Translations under genes and position numbers: made by a program | Assembly: GCA_019749835.1 (NCBI GenBank) | Contig: JAIEPJ010000167.1 | Span: 1 to 33,589 of the forward strand | DNA: 33,589 bases | DNA from: Phreatobacter sp. | Lineage (GTDB): Bacteria; Pseudomonadota; Alphaproteobacteria; Rhizobiales; Phreatobacteraceae | Direction: 5' to 3' | Part shown: positions 8,232 to 16,618 of the stretch, in pieces | Position numbering within the stretch: the stretch's first letter is position 1 | Layout: the number at the start of each line of letters is the position of its first letter | The notes under the pieces: generated by a model | The model's input: the letters and a program-made list of their open reading frames with translations, nothing else | What the model was told of the DNA's origin: nothing | Database searches by the model: none

Positions 8232-9362
8232 TCAGTTGGTGGTCGAGCTCTCGAAATAGGAGACCTTGCCATCCGGCCCGGCGCGCCAGGTGTACATGAC
8301 GTAGTCGGCGCGGGTGATGTCACCCTTCCTGTCGTAGGAGATGTCGCCGATCACCGTCTTGAAGACGTGGCCGGTGCGCATGAATTCGGCGATCTTCTTC
8401 GGGTCGAGCGAATTGGTTGCGACGGCCGCCTGCTGGAGAATCTGCACGGCGGCATAGCTGTAGAGCGTGTAGGCCTGCGGCTCGAAACGACGGGCCGTGC
8501 GGAATTTCTCGACAACGGCGCGGGCTTCGGCGCGGTTGCGCGGGTCCGGCGGGAAGGTCATGAGCGTGCCGACGGCGCCGGGACCGGCGATCGCGGCGAA
8601 CTCGTTGTCGGCGATGCCGTCACCCGACATGAGCGGGGCGCTGACGCCCTGGTCGCGCATCTGACGGACGATGAGGCCGCCCTCGGTGTGCAGGCCGCCC
8701 CAGTAGACGACGTCGACATTGGCCGCCTTGAGCTTGGAGATCAGCGCCGAGAAGTCCTTCTCGCCGGTGTTGACGCCTTCATAGATGACCTCCCGGAGGC
8801 CGGCGGCGTTCATCGCCTTCTGCGTCTCGTCGGCGAGGCCTTTGCCATAGGTCGTCTTGTCGTGGACGATGGCGACGCGCTTGCCGGCGAAGTTGCGGAC
8901 GAGAAATGCAGCAGCCACGGCGCCCTGCTGGTCGTCGCGGCCGCAGGTGCGGAACACGTTCCAAAGGCCCCGCTCGGTCAGGCGCGGGTTGGTCGAGGCG
9001 GGGGTGATGGCGACGATGCCGTTCTCCGCATAGACCTCGGAGGCGGGAATGGAGACGCCGGAATTGAAGTGGCCGACGACGAACTTGATGCCGTCACCGA
9101 CGAATTTGTTGGCAACGCTCACGCCCTGGCGGGGATCGGAAACGTCGTCGCCGACCGACAGCTGGATGCGCTGACCGAGAATGCCGCCAGCGGCGTTGAT
9201 GTCTTCCACGGCTTGCTCGACGCCTTGGCGCAACTGGGCGCCGAACGAGGCGTTCGGACCCGTGATCGGTCCGGCAACACCGAGACGGATCTGCGCCTGG
9301 GCGGGAACCGCCAGGGCAAGACCGAGGCCGAGCGTCAGCCCGGCGAGGAGTTTGGTCTTCAT
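8232..9362 (-). CDS. livJ: ABC transporter substrate-binding protein, branched-chain amino acid type
   Basis: A 376-residue periplasmic binding protein of the LivJ/LivK family (type I fold), last gene of the liv operon. Seen: a Sec signal peptide (KTKLLAGLTLGLGLALAVPA) with cleavage expected at AQA-Q near residue 23, then QIRLGVAGPITGPNASFG, the INAAGGILGQ segment, DDVSDPRQGVSVANKFV and VVGHFNSGVSIPAS, all typical of the ligand-binding fold. Known: such proteins bind Leu/Ile/Val, but close relatives bind amides, other amino acids or aromatic acids, so the ligand is not certain. The start follows AAGGATGAG. It sits 127 bp after the DUF6867-like gene, a gap long enough for a separate promoter giving extra binding protein. 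Confidence 0.95.
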   Translation of the reverse strand: MKTKLLAGLTLGLGLALAVPAQAQIRLGVAGPITGPNASFGAQLRQGVEQAVEDINAAGGILGQRIQLSVGDDVSDPRQGVSVANKFVGDGIKFVVGHFNSGVSIPASEVYAENGIVAITPASTNPRLTERGLWNVFRTCGRDDQQGAVAAAFLVRNFAGKRVAIVHDKTTYGKGLADETQKAMNAAGLREVIYEGVNTGEKDFSALISKLKAANVDVVYWGGLHTEGGLIVRQMRDQGVSAPLMSGDGIADNEFAAIAGPGAVGTLMTFPPDPRNRAEARAVVEKFRTARRFEPQAYTLYSYAAVQILQQAAVATNSLDPKKIAEFMRTGHVFKTVIGDISYDRKGDITRADYVMYTWRAGPDGKVSYFESSTTN

Positions 9363-9489
9363 CTCTCATCCTTCCCAATGGGGGTCACGAGGGGATCAAG
9401 CCTTCGCGGAGGACGGGCCATGCCGTCCTTGCCGAGGATCGAATACCCTTTTGCGGAACTTGTCAGCCCATCCGGTGCAAACCGACACG

Positions 9490-9870
9490 TCATCGGTGTT
9501 TTTGCGTAGGGGAGGACAGGGGGGTCGACCGCTCCGTCCAGGTCAGCGGGCCGGTGCGTTCGTAGAGCCACCAGTACTGGTGGACCATCTGGTCGGCGCG
9601 GGTCCTGCGCCAGGACAGCAGGCCGATGAGCGAGACGATGACGGTGTCGACGACGTAGTAGTGCAGCGACAGGAGCGTACCTTCGAAGAGGGCGAAATGG
9701 GCGAAGCGCACGGCGAGACCGAGGACGAGGAGATAGGCCATGGTCTCCGGGATGCCCCGCCAGGTCTGGGCGCAGGCCCGCCCGGTCATGATCGCCAGCC
9801 AGCCACCGAGAACCAGGGTGACGAGAAGGAACAGCCAGACCGAGTGTTCCTCGTAGAGCACGCCCTGCAT
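9490..9870 (-). CDS. DUF6867-like small membrane protein of the liv operon
   Basis: A 126-residue inner-membrane protein with three hydrophobic stretches (about residues 11-31, 45-62 and 68-86) and a hydrophilic C-terminus. The start MQGVLYEE and the block [21 protein letters not shown] resemble the DUF6867 family, which I recall as a regular passenger of alphaproteobacterial liv operons; this is from memory and not a search. Its ATG overlaps the stop of livF (TGA within 9870-9872), so the two are translationally coupled. Its role is unknown; the coupling suggests it belongs to, or regulates, the transporter. Confidence 0.82.
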   Translation of the reverse strand: MQGVLYEEHSVWLFLLVTLVLGGWLAIMTGRACAQTWRGIPETMAYLLVLGLAVRFAHFALFEGTLLSLHYYVVDTVIVSLIGLLSWRRTRADQMVHQYWWLYERTGPLTWTERSTPLSSPTQKHR

Positions 9871-10592
9871 CAGTGCCGCCCTCCCTCGAGATAGGCCGCG
9901 CGCACCTCCTCGCGAGCGAGCAGGTCCTTGCCGGTCCCCTGCATGGTGACGCTGCCATTGACCATGACATAGCCGCGATGGGCGAGCTTCAGCGCGTGAT
10001 AGGCGTTCTGCTCGACGAGGAAGACGGTCAGGCCCTCGGCCTGGTTCAGTTCGCGGATGGCGTTGAAGATCCCGGCGACGATGAGCGGCGCGAGGCCGAG
10101 CGAGGGTTCGTCGAGCAACAGCAGCTTCGGGCGGCTCATCAGGGCGCGGGCGATGGCGAGCATCTGCTGCTCGCCGCCCGACAGCGTGCCGCCACGCTGG
10201 TCGCGCCGCTCCTTCAGACGGGGGAAGAGGGTGAAGACCTTCTCGAGATCATCGGCGAAGAAGGCGGGGTCTGTGAGGGTCGCCCCCATCTGGAGATTCT
10301 CGAAGACGGACATGCGCGGGAAGATGCGCCGTCCCTCCGGCGACTGGGCGATGCCCATGCGCATGATCTCGTGGGTCGGCCGCCGGGTGATGTCCTGTCC
10401 GTCATAGACGATGGAGCCGCGGCGAGCCTGGGGGCTGCCACAGATCGTCATCATCAGCGTCGATTTTCCGGCGCCGTTGGCCCCGATCAGGGCGACGATC
10501 TCGCCCCGGTCGACGTCGATGTCGATGCCCTTCAGTGCCTGGATGGCGCCGTAGAAGGTCTCGACGCCGCGGGCTGTCAGGAGCGCCGTCAC
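9870..10592 (-). CDS. livF: Branched-chain amino acid ABC transporter ATP-binding protein LivF
   Basis: A 240-residue ATPase that with LivG powers the LivHM permease. Seen: Walker A GANGAGKS (37-44), the signature [15 protein letters not shown], Walker [14 protein letters not shown] and the H-loop region FLVEQN. The protein starts with GTG at 10592 ([10 protein letters not shown]), because livG stops in the same GTGA overlap and the conserved N-terminus begins there; the open frame runs on upstream to 10976 but that part reads as an out-of-frame copy of livG. Confidence 0.96.
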   Translation of the reverse strand: MTALLTARGVETFYGAIQALKGIDIDVDRGEIVALIGANGAGKSTLMMTICGSPQARRGSIVYDGQDITRRPTHEIMRMGIAQSPEGRRIFPRMSVFENLQMGATLTDPAFFADDLEKVFTLFPRLKERRDQRGGTLSGGEQQMLAIARALMSRPKLLLLDEPSLGLAPLIVAGIFNAIRELNQAEGLTVFLVEQNAYHALKLAHRGYVMVNGSVTMQGTGKDLLAREEVRAAYLEGGRH

Positions 10593-11422
10593 AGCCCCAC
10601 CTCCGCCTCGACCTTCTCGACCTCGGAATCGTCGACGCCGAGATAGGCGGCGATGACCTTGGGGTCCTCGCGCACCTCGGAAGGCGTGCCGTCGGAGATC
10701 TTGATGCCGTAGTCGAGGACGACGACGTGGTCGGAGATTTCCATGACGACGCTCATGTCGTGCTCGATCAAGAGCAGCGAGGTGCCATGCTCCTTGCGGA
10801 TGAAACGCAGCAGGTCGTTGAGCACGAGGCTCTCGCGCGGGTTGAGGCCCGCGGCCGGTTCGTCGAGGCAGAGAAGCTCTGGCTCGGTACACATGGCGCG
10901 GGCGATCTCCAGGGCCCGCTGCGGGCCGTAGGGGAGGTCGCCGGCGGGATCGTCGGCGCGGTCGGTGAGGCCGCACTTGTCGAGCCAGTAGGCCGCCTTC
11001 TCGATGGCGCGGCGTTCGGCGCGACCATAGGCGGGGAGGCCGAGAATGCCGCCGATCGACCAGCCGGAGGCGCTCATCAGCGGGTTGTGCTGGGCCACCA
11101 GCAGGTTTTCCAGCACGGTCATGCCGGAGAACAGGCGGATGTTCTGGAAGGTGCGCGCGACCTTCGCCTCCTGGGCGATGCGGAAATCGGCGAGGCGTTC
11201 GAGCAGGTGGGTGCGGCCGTCCGCATGGCGCATGGTGATGCGCCCCTGGGTCGGCTTGTAGAAGCCGGTGATGCAGTTGAAGACGGTGGTCTTGCCGGCG
11301 CCATTCGGGCCGATGACGGCGGTGATGTCGCCGCGGCGGGCCTCGAAGGACAGGTCGTTGACAGCCAGCAGTCCGCCGAAACGCATGGTCAGATGTTCGA
11401 CGGTCAGGATCGCCTCGTTCAC
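10589..11422 (-). CDS. livG: Branched-chain amino acid ABC transporter ATP-binding protein LivG
   Basis: A 277-residue ATPase, partner of LivF. Seen: Walker A GPNGAGKT (38-45), the LivG-type signature [15 protein letters not shown] in place of the usual LSGGQ, Walker [14 protein letters not shown], and the H-loop [10 protein letters not shown]. The C-terminal extension after the ATPase core is normal for LivG. The start is GTG 11422, inside a GTGA overlap with the livM stop and preceded by AAGGAGG; the upstream in-frame ATG at 11518 would add 32 residues that overlap livM and are unlike the family. Confidence 0.96.
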   Translation of the reverse strand: MNEAILTVEHLTMRFGGLLAVNDLSFEARRGDITAVIGPNGAGKTTVFNCITGFYKPTQGRITMRHADGRTHLLERLADFRIAQEAKVARTFQNIRLFSGMTVLENLLVAQHNPLMSASGWSIGGILGLPAYGRAERRAIEKAAYWLDKCGLTDRADDPAGDLPYGPQRALEIARAMCTEPELLCLDEPAAGLNPRESLVLNDLLRFIRKEHGTSLLLIEHDMSVVMEISDHVVVLDYGIKISDGTPSEVREDPKVIAAYLGVDDSEVEKVEAEVGL

Positions 11423-12846
11423 CCGTGGCCCTCCTTGACGTGATCTGACGAGACAGCGCGGCGGCTCTTCAGGAAGGCTGTCGGCATGCGGGTGGAGACG
11501 AAACCGCGCGGCTTCCACACCATGATCGCCACCATGGCGAGGCCGAAGATCAGCATCCGGTACTGCGCCGGATCGAAATCCTTGCCGAAAATGGCCTTCA
11601 GCCAGTCGAGTTCGCGCAGCAGTTCGGTGCCGCCGATCATGGCGACGGCGGCGATGGCCGTGCCGACGAGCGAGCCCATGCCGCCGAGCACGACGATGGC
11701 GAGGATCACCGCCGATTCCATGAAGGTGAAGCTCTCGGGCGAGATGAAGCCCTGGCGCGCGGCGAAGAACGACCCGGCGAAGCCCCCGAACATGGCGCCG
11801 ATGGCGAAGGCGGTGAGCTTGGTGTTGACGGTATTGATGCCGAGCGAGCGGCAGGCGATCTCATCCTCGCGCAGGGCCTCCCAGGCGCGCCCGACGGGCA
11901 GTTTGCGCAGCCGGTTCGACACCCAGGCGGTGATGAGGGCGAGGCAGACGATGACGTAATAGAGGAAGATGGTGCGATAGACGGGTGAGAATTCCAGCCC
12001 GAAGGTGGCCGCAAAGCCCGTGTCCGAGGCGTTGAACGGCACGCCGAAGAAGGACGGCCGCGGGATGGTCGAGATGCCTTCATAGCCGTTGGAGAAGGCT
12101 GTCCAGTTGATCAGGACGAGGCGGATGATCTCGCCGAAGGCGAGCGTCACGATGGCGAGATAGTCGCCACGCAATCGCAAGACCGGGAAGCCGAGCAGCA
12201 CCCCCCAGAAGGCGGCGAGGATGCCGGCGATGGGCAGGCAGATCCAGAAGGCCCAGACACCCAGGCCGGGGAAGGTCGCCGGGATCACCTTGGTGGCGAT
12301 GAGGGCATAGGCATAGGCGCCGACGGCATAGAAGGCGACATAGCCGAGGTCGAGGAGGCCGGCGAGGCCGACCACGATGTTCAGGCCCCAGGCCAGCATC
12401 ACGTAGATGAGGATCTGGATGCCGAAATTGTCGATCCACTTGAGGGCGCCGGAGCCGCCCGTCAGGGACATGATCATCATCGGGTAGACGAACAGGGCAA
12501 CGAGGGCCGCCGGCGGCAGGCCGCTGCGGACGACGTCGCGCACGCTCCTGGGCACGAGGCCCGCGAGGCGGGCGCCGAGGGCAGGACCGGCTTCGGGACG
12601 TTCCCGCGCGAACCAGAGCGACAAGAGGAAGCGCCCGGCGAAGACCAGCAGGACGACGATCGTGATGAGGCCGTAGCGCGTCTCAACGATGAGACGGTTC
12701 TGCATGTCCTGCGTCGTCCGGAAGGCGAGCAGGGGGCCGAAGACGCCGAGCGCGATGATCGCGGCAAAAAGGGCTTCGCGGGCAGCGCGGGCGACCGGGG
12801 TGGGAGGCGCGGGCCTGGCGAAATTCGGGTCCGTTGCGCTCGTCAC
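11419..12846 (-). CDS. livM: Branched-chain amino acid ABC transporter permease LivM
   Basis: A 475-residue inner-membrane permease. Seen: an N-terminal region of about 130 residues with its own hydrophobic segments, matching the extra N-terminal (DUF3382-like) part of long LivM proteins, then the BPD_transp_2 core starting near [20 protein letters not shown], with [20 protein letters not shown], the ABC-coupling loop around [17 protein letters not shown], and [18 protein letters not shown]. The gene begins 5 bp after the livH stop and overlaps livG by GTGA, so the permease and ATPase genes are coupled. Confidence 0.96.
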   Translation of the reverse strand: MTSATDPNFARPAPPTPVARAAREALFAAIIALGVFGPLLAFRTTQDMQNRLIVETRYGLITIVVLLVFAGRFLLSLWFARERPEAGPALGARLAGLVPRSVRDVVRSGLPPAALVALFVYPMMIMSLTGGSGALKWIDNFGIQILIYVMLAWGLNIVVGLAGLLDLGYVAFYAVGAYAYALIATKVIPATFPGLGVWAFWICLPIAGILAAFWGVLLGFPVLRLRGDYLAIVTLAFGEIIRLVLINWTAFSNGYEGISTIPRPSFFGVPFNASDTGFAATFGLEFSPVYRTIFLYYVIVCLALITAWVSNRLRKLPVGRAWEALREDEIACRSLGINTVNTKLTAFAIGAMFGGFAGSFFAARQGFISPESFTFMESAVILAIVVLGGMGSLVGTAIAAVAMIGGTELLRELDWLKAIFGKDFDPAQYRMLIFGLAMVAIMVWKPRGFVSTRMPTAFLKSRRAVSSDHVKEGHG

Positions 12847-12851
12847 GATGA

Positions 12852-13769
12852 TCAGACCTTCTCGACGTCGGGCCGGCCGAGGATGCCCTGCGGCATGAAA
12901 ATCAGCACGATGGCGAGAATGGAGAAGGCCGCGACGTCCTTGTACTCGACCGAGAAATAGGCCGACCAGAACACCTCGATCAGGCCGATCAGGAGGCCGC
13001 CCAGCACTGCGCCGGGCAACGAGCCGATGCCGCCGAGCACCGCTGCCGTGAAGGCCTTCACGCCCGGCGTGAAGCCGTCATGGAAGTTCACCACGCCGTA
13101 ATAGACGAGGTAGAGCGTGCCGGCGACGGCGGCGAGGGCGGCGCCCATGACGAAGGTGATGGAGATCGTGCGGTCGACGTCGACGCCGAGCAGAGCCGCC
13201 ATCTTGCGGTCCTGCTCGCAGGCGCGCTGGGCCCGTCCGAGCGGGGTCTTGGCGACCACCCACCAGAAGATGGCCAGAAGCGCTGCGGTGACAACGACGA
13301 TGAGGATCTGCTTGTAGGACAGCGTCACCTGATAGCCACCCGCCGCCGAGAGCACGAAGACATTGTTGAGGATCGGGTCGATGGCCTTGTTGCGCGGACC
13401 CTGAGACACCTGCACGAAGTTCGACAGCACGATCGACATGCCGATGGCGGAGATCAGCGGGGCGAGGCGGAAGGAGCCGCGCAAGGGGCGATAGGCGACA
13501 CGTTCGATGGTCCAGCTCACCAGCGAGGTGAAGATCATGGCGACGATCAGCACGATCAGCAGGGCGATGAGGATCGACCCGACTCCGAGCCAGGTGGTGA
13601 GGATCATCAGCGCGATCAGGGCGATGAAGGTGGAGACCATGAAGACATCGCCATGGGAGAAGTTCACCATGCCGATAATGCCGAAGACCATCGTGTAGCC
13701 GATGGCGATGAGGCCGTAGATCGAGCCGAGCGTGACGCCGTTGATCAGCTGCTGGAAGAAGACTTCCAT
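12852..13769 (-). CDS. livH: Branched-chain amino acid ABC transporter permease LivH
   Basis: A 305-residue inner-membrane permease, first gene of the operon. Seen: [22 protein letters not shown] at the N-terminus (split here as [11 protein letters not shown] and [11 protein letters not shown]), then [15 protein letters not shown], the coupling loop around [20 protein letters not shown], and [20 protein letters not shown]; all are LivH hallmarks. The ATG at 13769 is preceded by GGAAGGTGA and opens on the conserved N-terminus; an open-frame extension to 13865 has no family resemblance and lies over the promoter region. Confidence 0.95.
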   Translation of the reverse strand: MEVFFQQLINGVTLGSIYGLIAIGYTMVFGIIGMVNFSHGDVFMVSTFIALIALMILTTWLGVGSILIALLIVLIVAMIFTSLVSWTIERVAYRPLRGSFRLAPLISAIGMSIVLSNFVQVSQGPRNKAIDPILNNVFVLSAAGGYQVTLSYKQILIVVVTAALLAIFWWVVAKTPLGRAQRACEQDRKMAALLGVDVDRTISITFVMGAALAAVAGTLYLVYYGVVNFHDGFTPGVKAFTAAVLGGIGSLPGAVLGGLLIGLIEVFWSAYFSVEYKDVAAFSILAIVLIFMPQGILGRPDVEKV

Positions 13770-13872
13770 GCCGTCACCTTCCCATTGTCCCCCGACGGCG
13801 CGGGATAGCGCCGCGATGGTATCGGGCGACGGCCGCCTCTGCGGGCGGTCCGGCGACGGATCCAACGTCCTA

Positions 13873-13901
13873 TCGGTAGCAAGCGCCCCGAAAAGTCACA
13901 A
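13873..13901 (-). promoter_or_regulatory. Candidate liv operon promoter
   Basis: On the minus strand, TTGTGA (13901-13896), a 17-bp spacer, then TACCGA (13878-13873), about 100 bp upstream of livH. The -35 and spacing are good and the -10 is weak. This is a reading by eye. Confidence 0.35.
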
Positions 13902-13977
13902 TGGCGTCGTGGTGTTTATTCACACGGCCGGCCGGCGGCCGTCTCAACCTTAATCACCGAGAATTCAGCGGGGTGGA

Positions 13978-14007
13978 TTGGCTCGGGAGCGTCCACAGGC
14001 CTATATC
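13978..14007 (+). promoter_or_regulatory. Candidate promoter of the flavin reductase gene
   Basis: TTGGCT (13978-13983), an 18-bp spacer and TATATC (14002-14007) form a fair sigma-70-type promoter ending 22 bp before ATG 14030. AGAGG (14019-14023) is the likely ribosome site in between. Confidence 0.5.
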
Positions 14008-14029
14008 AGAAAGGAACAGAGGATTGTGC

Positions 14030-14557
14030 ATGGATGGCGCCGCCAGCCACTCGATGATTCCGGGACTGCCCGCAGCCTCCCCTCAGGCCTATCGGGACGG
14101 CATGGCGCATGTCGCGGGGCACGTCCACGTGGTCACCACCGCGGGGCCGGCGGGAGCCAGCGGCTTCACCGCCATCGCGGTCGCCTCGGTTTCAGACGAG
14201 CCGCCAACGCTGCTCGTATGCCTCAACCGCAAGTCCGCCAACGGCGCGCTGATCGCCAGCAACGGCGTCTTCGCGGTCAATGCCCTGCCGGCGGGCGCCG
14301 AGGGCCTGGCCGAGACCTTCGCCGGCCGCCGCGGCCATGCGGGTGCCGAGCGCTTTCGCGAAGGGGTCTGGACGCCGCTCGCGACGGGGGCGCCGACGCT
14401 CGAAACAGCCCTCGTCACCTTCGACTGCCGCCTCGTGGAGATGCGCGCCGTGGCGACGCATCACATCCTCATCGGCCAGGTCGAGGCCGTCCGGATCGGG
14501 CCTGCGGGGCCGGCCCTCGCCTATTTCGACCGGGCCTACCGGCCGATCCCGCGCTGA
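14030..14557 (+). CDS. Flavin reductase family protein (FMN-binding split barrel)
   Basis: A 175-residue protein of the flavin reductase-like family (HpaC/RutF/DIM6-NTAB type). Seen: MAHVAGHVHVVTTAGPAG, then GFTAIAVASVSDEPPTLLVC, NRKSANGALIASNGVFAVN, and a C-terminal HHILIGQVEAVRI followed by LAYFDRAYRPI; this is the usual order of strands around FMN. Known: such enzymes reduce FMN or FAD with NAD(P)H and feed two-component monooxygenases. No monooxygenase partner is in the window. The start at 14030 has AGAGG seven bases upstream; a later ATG eight codons in is possible. It is convergent with pcaC, 16 bp away. Confidence 0.9.
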   Translation: MDGAASHSMIPGLPAASPQAYRDGMAHVAGHVHVVTTAGPAGASGFTAIAVASVSDEPPTLLVCLNRKSANGALIASNGVFAVNALPAGAEGLAETFAGRRGHAGAERFREGVWTPLATGAPTLETALVTFDCRLVEMRAVATHHILIGQVEAVRIGPAGPALAYFDRAYRPIPR

Positions 14558-14573
14558 GGGCATCCTCGCGCCA

Positions 14574-14960
14574 TCAGGTCTTGATGCCGAGTTCGGCGAA
14601 GACCTCCTTCGCCTCCTTCATCGCCGTGTTGGCGGCGGGAACGCCGGCATAGACGGCGATCTGCAGGATGACCTCCTTGATGTCGTCGGTGGTCACGCCA
14701 TTGGAAAAGGAGGCGCGGCAGTGCAGCCGGAACTCCTCCCAGCGACCGAGTGAGGCGCAGATGGCGAGCACCAGGAAGCTGCGCGTCTTGCGCTCGAGGC
14801 CCGGCCGCGTCCAGATCTCGCCCCAGGCATAGCGGGTGATGAAGTCCTGGAACTCGCCGGAAAAGCCGTCGCGGCCGGCGAGCGAGCGGTCGACATGGGC
14901 ATCGCCCAGCACGGCGCGGCGCACCGCGAGGCCTTTTTCGAAGCGGTCTTTTTCGTCCAT
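14574..14960 (-). CDS. pcaC: 4-carboxymuconolactone decarboxylase
   Basis: A 128-residue all-helical protein of the carboxymuconolactone decarboxylase family, converting 4-carboxymuconolactone to 3-oxoadipate enol-lactone in the protocatechuate branch of the beta-ketoadipate pathway. Seen: GLAVRRAVLGDAHVDRSLA at the N-terminus, then FQDFITRYAWGEIWTRPGL, SFLVLAICASLGRWEEFRLH, and IKEVILQIAVYAGVPAAN; these match PcaC rather than the AhpD branch, because there is no CxxC. AAGGAT precedes the ATG. It follows pcaD by 69 bp on the same strand, which supports the assignment. The upper-pathway genes pcaGH and pcaB are absent from the window. Confidence 0.92.
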   Translation of the reverse strand: MDEKDRFEKGLAVRRAVLGDAHVDRSLAGRDGFSGEFQDFITRYAWGEIWTRPGLERKTRSFLVLAICASLGRWEEFRLHCRASFSNGVTTDDIKEVILQIAVYAGVPAANTAMKEAKEVFAELGIKT

Positions 14961-15029
14961 GGCGATGATCCTTCAGGGGCTGGTCTGGCGCCCGGGCATG
15001 ACGGTGAGGGCGGCGCGTCGGGAAACCCT

Positions 15030-15809
15030 TTACGGCCGCAGGAAGCCCATCACCGTGTCGGTGAAGGCCCCGGCCTGCTCGATATTGGACAGATGCGCGG
15101 CATCGAGCTCGACATAGCGGGCGCCGGGGATCGCCTCGGCCATCTCGCGACCGCGGGCGGCCGGCGTCGAGCCGTCATGGGTCCCGGAAATGACGAGCGT
15201 CGGAAGCCGGATCGCGCGGATCGCCTCGCGCTGGTCCATGTCGCGGATGGCGGCGGAGCAGGCGGCATAGCCTTCCGGCGGGGTGGTCTCCAGCATGGCG
15301 ACGATGCGGGCGACGGCCTTGGGGTCCGCGGCCTGGAAGCGCCTGGTGAACCAGCGGTCGACGATGGTCGGGATGAGCGGGGTCAGACCGTCGCGCTTCA
15401 CCGTGGCGATGCGCTGGTTCCACATGTCGGCGGTCGGCATGCCGGCGGCGGTGTTGCAGAGAACCAGGCGATTGAAGCGGGAGGCATGGTGGGTGCCGGC
15501 CCACATGCCGCTCATGCCGCCCATGGAGAGGCCGCACCAGTCGGCCTTCGCGATCCCGAGATGGTCGAGCAGTTCGACGGCGTCGAGGGTCAGACGGGCG
15601 AACCCGGTCGGTCCGACCCGCAATTCGCTCTCGCCATGGCCGCGCTTGTCGTAGCGGACGACGCGGAAGGCCTCGGTGAAGGCGGCCATCTGCGGCTGCC
15701 ACATCTCCAGCCGGGTGCCGAGCGAGTTGGACAGGAGCAGCGCCGGCTTGTCGCCGCCGGTATCTTCGTAGCGCAGCGACAGGCCGTCGGACGTCGTGAA
15801 GCGAGCCAT
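15030..15809 (-). CDS. pcaD: 3-oxoadipate enol-lactonase
   Basis: A 259-residue alpha/beta hydrolase that opens 3-oxoadipate enol-lactone to 3-oxoadipate. Seen: the oxyanion region LLSNSLGTRLEMW, RYDKRGHGESE, the nucleophile elbow CGLSMGGMSG (S95), the acid in SGTHDGSTP (D212) and the base in DAAHLSN (H239); CGLSMGG and NSLGT are typical of PcaD. The ATG at 15809 has AGGAGAGG upstream; the open frame extends to 16307 but the extra part overlaps the coxS control region and coxS itself and is spurious. It pairs with pcaC downstream and is divergent from coxS. Confidence 0.92.
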   Translation of the reverse strand: MARFTTSDGLSLRYEDTGGDKPALLLSNSLGTRLEMWQPQMAAFTEAFRVVRYDKRGHGESELRVGPTGFARLTLDAVELLDHLGIAKADWCGLSMGGMSGMWAGTHHASRFNRLVLCNTAAGMPTADMWNQRIATVKRDGLTPLIPTIVDRWFTRRFQAADPKAVARIVAMLETTPPEGYAACSAAIRDMDQREAIRAIRLPTLVISGTHDGSTPAARGREMAEAIPGARYVELDAAHLSNIEQAGAFTDTVMGFLRP

Positions 15810-15925
15810 GAATCCTCTCCTGCCGCAGGGGTGGCGCGAGAGACTAGGGGAGACTTGCGACAATGCAACGGGGGAGGGGGATGCGCCTGCCGGGGGACGG
15901 GCCTGCACTCTGGTAAGGTTCCAGC

Positions 15926-15954
15926 TTGACGCTCCGTTCAGAACGGGTCCAAAC
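15926..15954 (+). promoter_or_regulatory. Candidate coxS promoter with embedded palindrome
   Basis: TTGACG (15926-15931) is a good -35 hexamer; the spacer region holds CCGTTC-a-GAACGG, a perfect 13-bp palindrome (15934-15946), and a poor -10 follows (near 15949-15955). The palindrome placed between promoter elements looks like a repressor or activator operator in the pcaD/coxS divergent gap. No regulator gene is adjacent. Confidence 0.4.
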
Positions 15955-15968
15955 TGCAATTCCCGCCG

Positions 15969-16035
15969 AAAACAGGCCGTTTGCGGCGCGGGAGCCGGCG
16001 GCGAAGACAAAAACAATCCCGAAGGCGCCTGTTTT
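15969..16035 (+). repeat. 9-bp inverted repeat in the coxS leader
   Basis: AAAACAGGC (15969-15977) and GCCTGTTTT (16027-16035) are perfect inverted copies 49 bases apart, ending 24 bases before the coxS ATG. They could form the base of a leader hairpin or be paired binding sites. Only the sequence match supports this. Confidence 0.35.
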
Positions 16036-16059
16036 GATCGAATGTGAGGAGGAACGCCC

Positions 16060-16554
16060 ATGCCGACGGTGACCCTGACGGTCAACGGACGATCGGTGAC
16101 GGCCGATGTCGATGCGCGCACCCTGCTGGTGCAGATGCTGCGCGAGAACCTGCACCTGACCGGCACCCATGTCGGCTGCGACACGTCGCAGTGCGGGGCC
16201 TGCGTCGTCCATGTGGACGGCAAGGCGGTGAAGTCCTGCACGACCTTCGCGGTCCAGTGCCAGGGCGCCGAAGTCGTGACGATCGAGGGCCTCGCCCAGG
16301 ACGGCAAGCTGCATCCGATGCAGGAGGCCTTCCGCGAGCATCACGGCCTGCAATGTGGTTTCTGCACGCCCGGCATGATCATGGCCGCCGTCGACATCGT
16401 GAACCGCAAGGGTGCGGTGGACGAAGCGACGATCCGCGAGGAGCTGGAAGGCAATATCTGCCGCTGCACCGGCTACCACAACATCGTGAAGGCCGTCGAA
16501 GCCGGCGCCCAGGCGATGACCGGCAAGGCCCCCGCGCGCCAGGCTGCGGAATAA
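16060..16554 (+). CDS. coxS: Molybdenum hydroxylase small subunit, [2Fe-2S] (CoxS type)
   Basis: A 164-residue iron-sulphur subunit of an aerobic CO dehydrogenase/xanthine dehydrogenase-family enzyme; it carries electrons from the molybdenum site to FAD. Seen: the plant-type ferredoxin cluster motif [13 protein letters not shown] (C40, C45, C48) with C60, and the second cluster near the molybdopterin with CGFCTPGM (C99, C102) and CRCTGYHNI (C134, C136). All eight ligands are present. GAGGAGGAA precedes the ATG. It is the first of three genes in the order S-L-M, which is the order usual for form II clusters. Confidence 0.95.
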   Translation: MPTVTLTVNGRSVTADVDARTLLVQMLRENLHLTGTHVGCDTSQCGACVVHVDGKAVKSCTTFAVQCQGAEVVTIEGLAQDGKLHPMQEAFREHHGLQCGFCTPGMIMAAVDIVNRKGAVDEATIREELEGNICRCTGYHNIVKAVEAGAQAMTGKAPARQAAE

Positions 16555-16618
16555 GCGGCGCCAAAAGCCGTATCCGCAGCCTCCATTCCGCCATCCGACG
16601 TCCTAAGGGAGGATCGTC

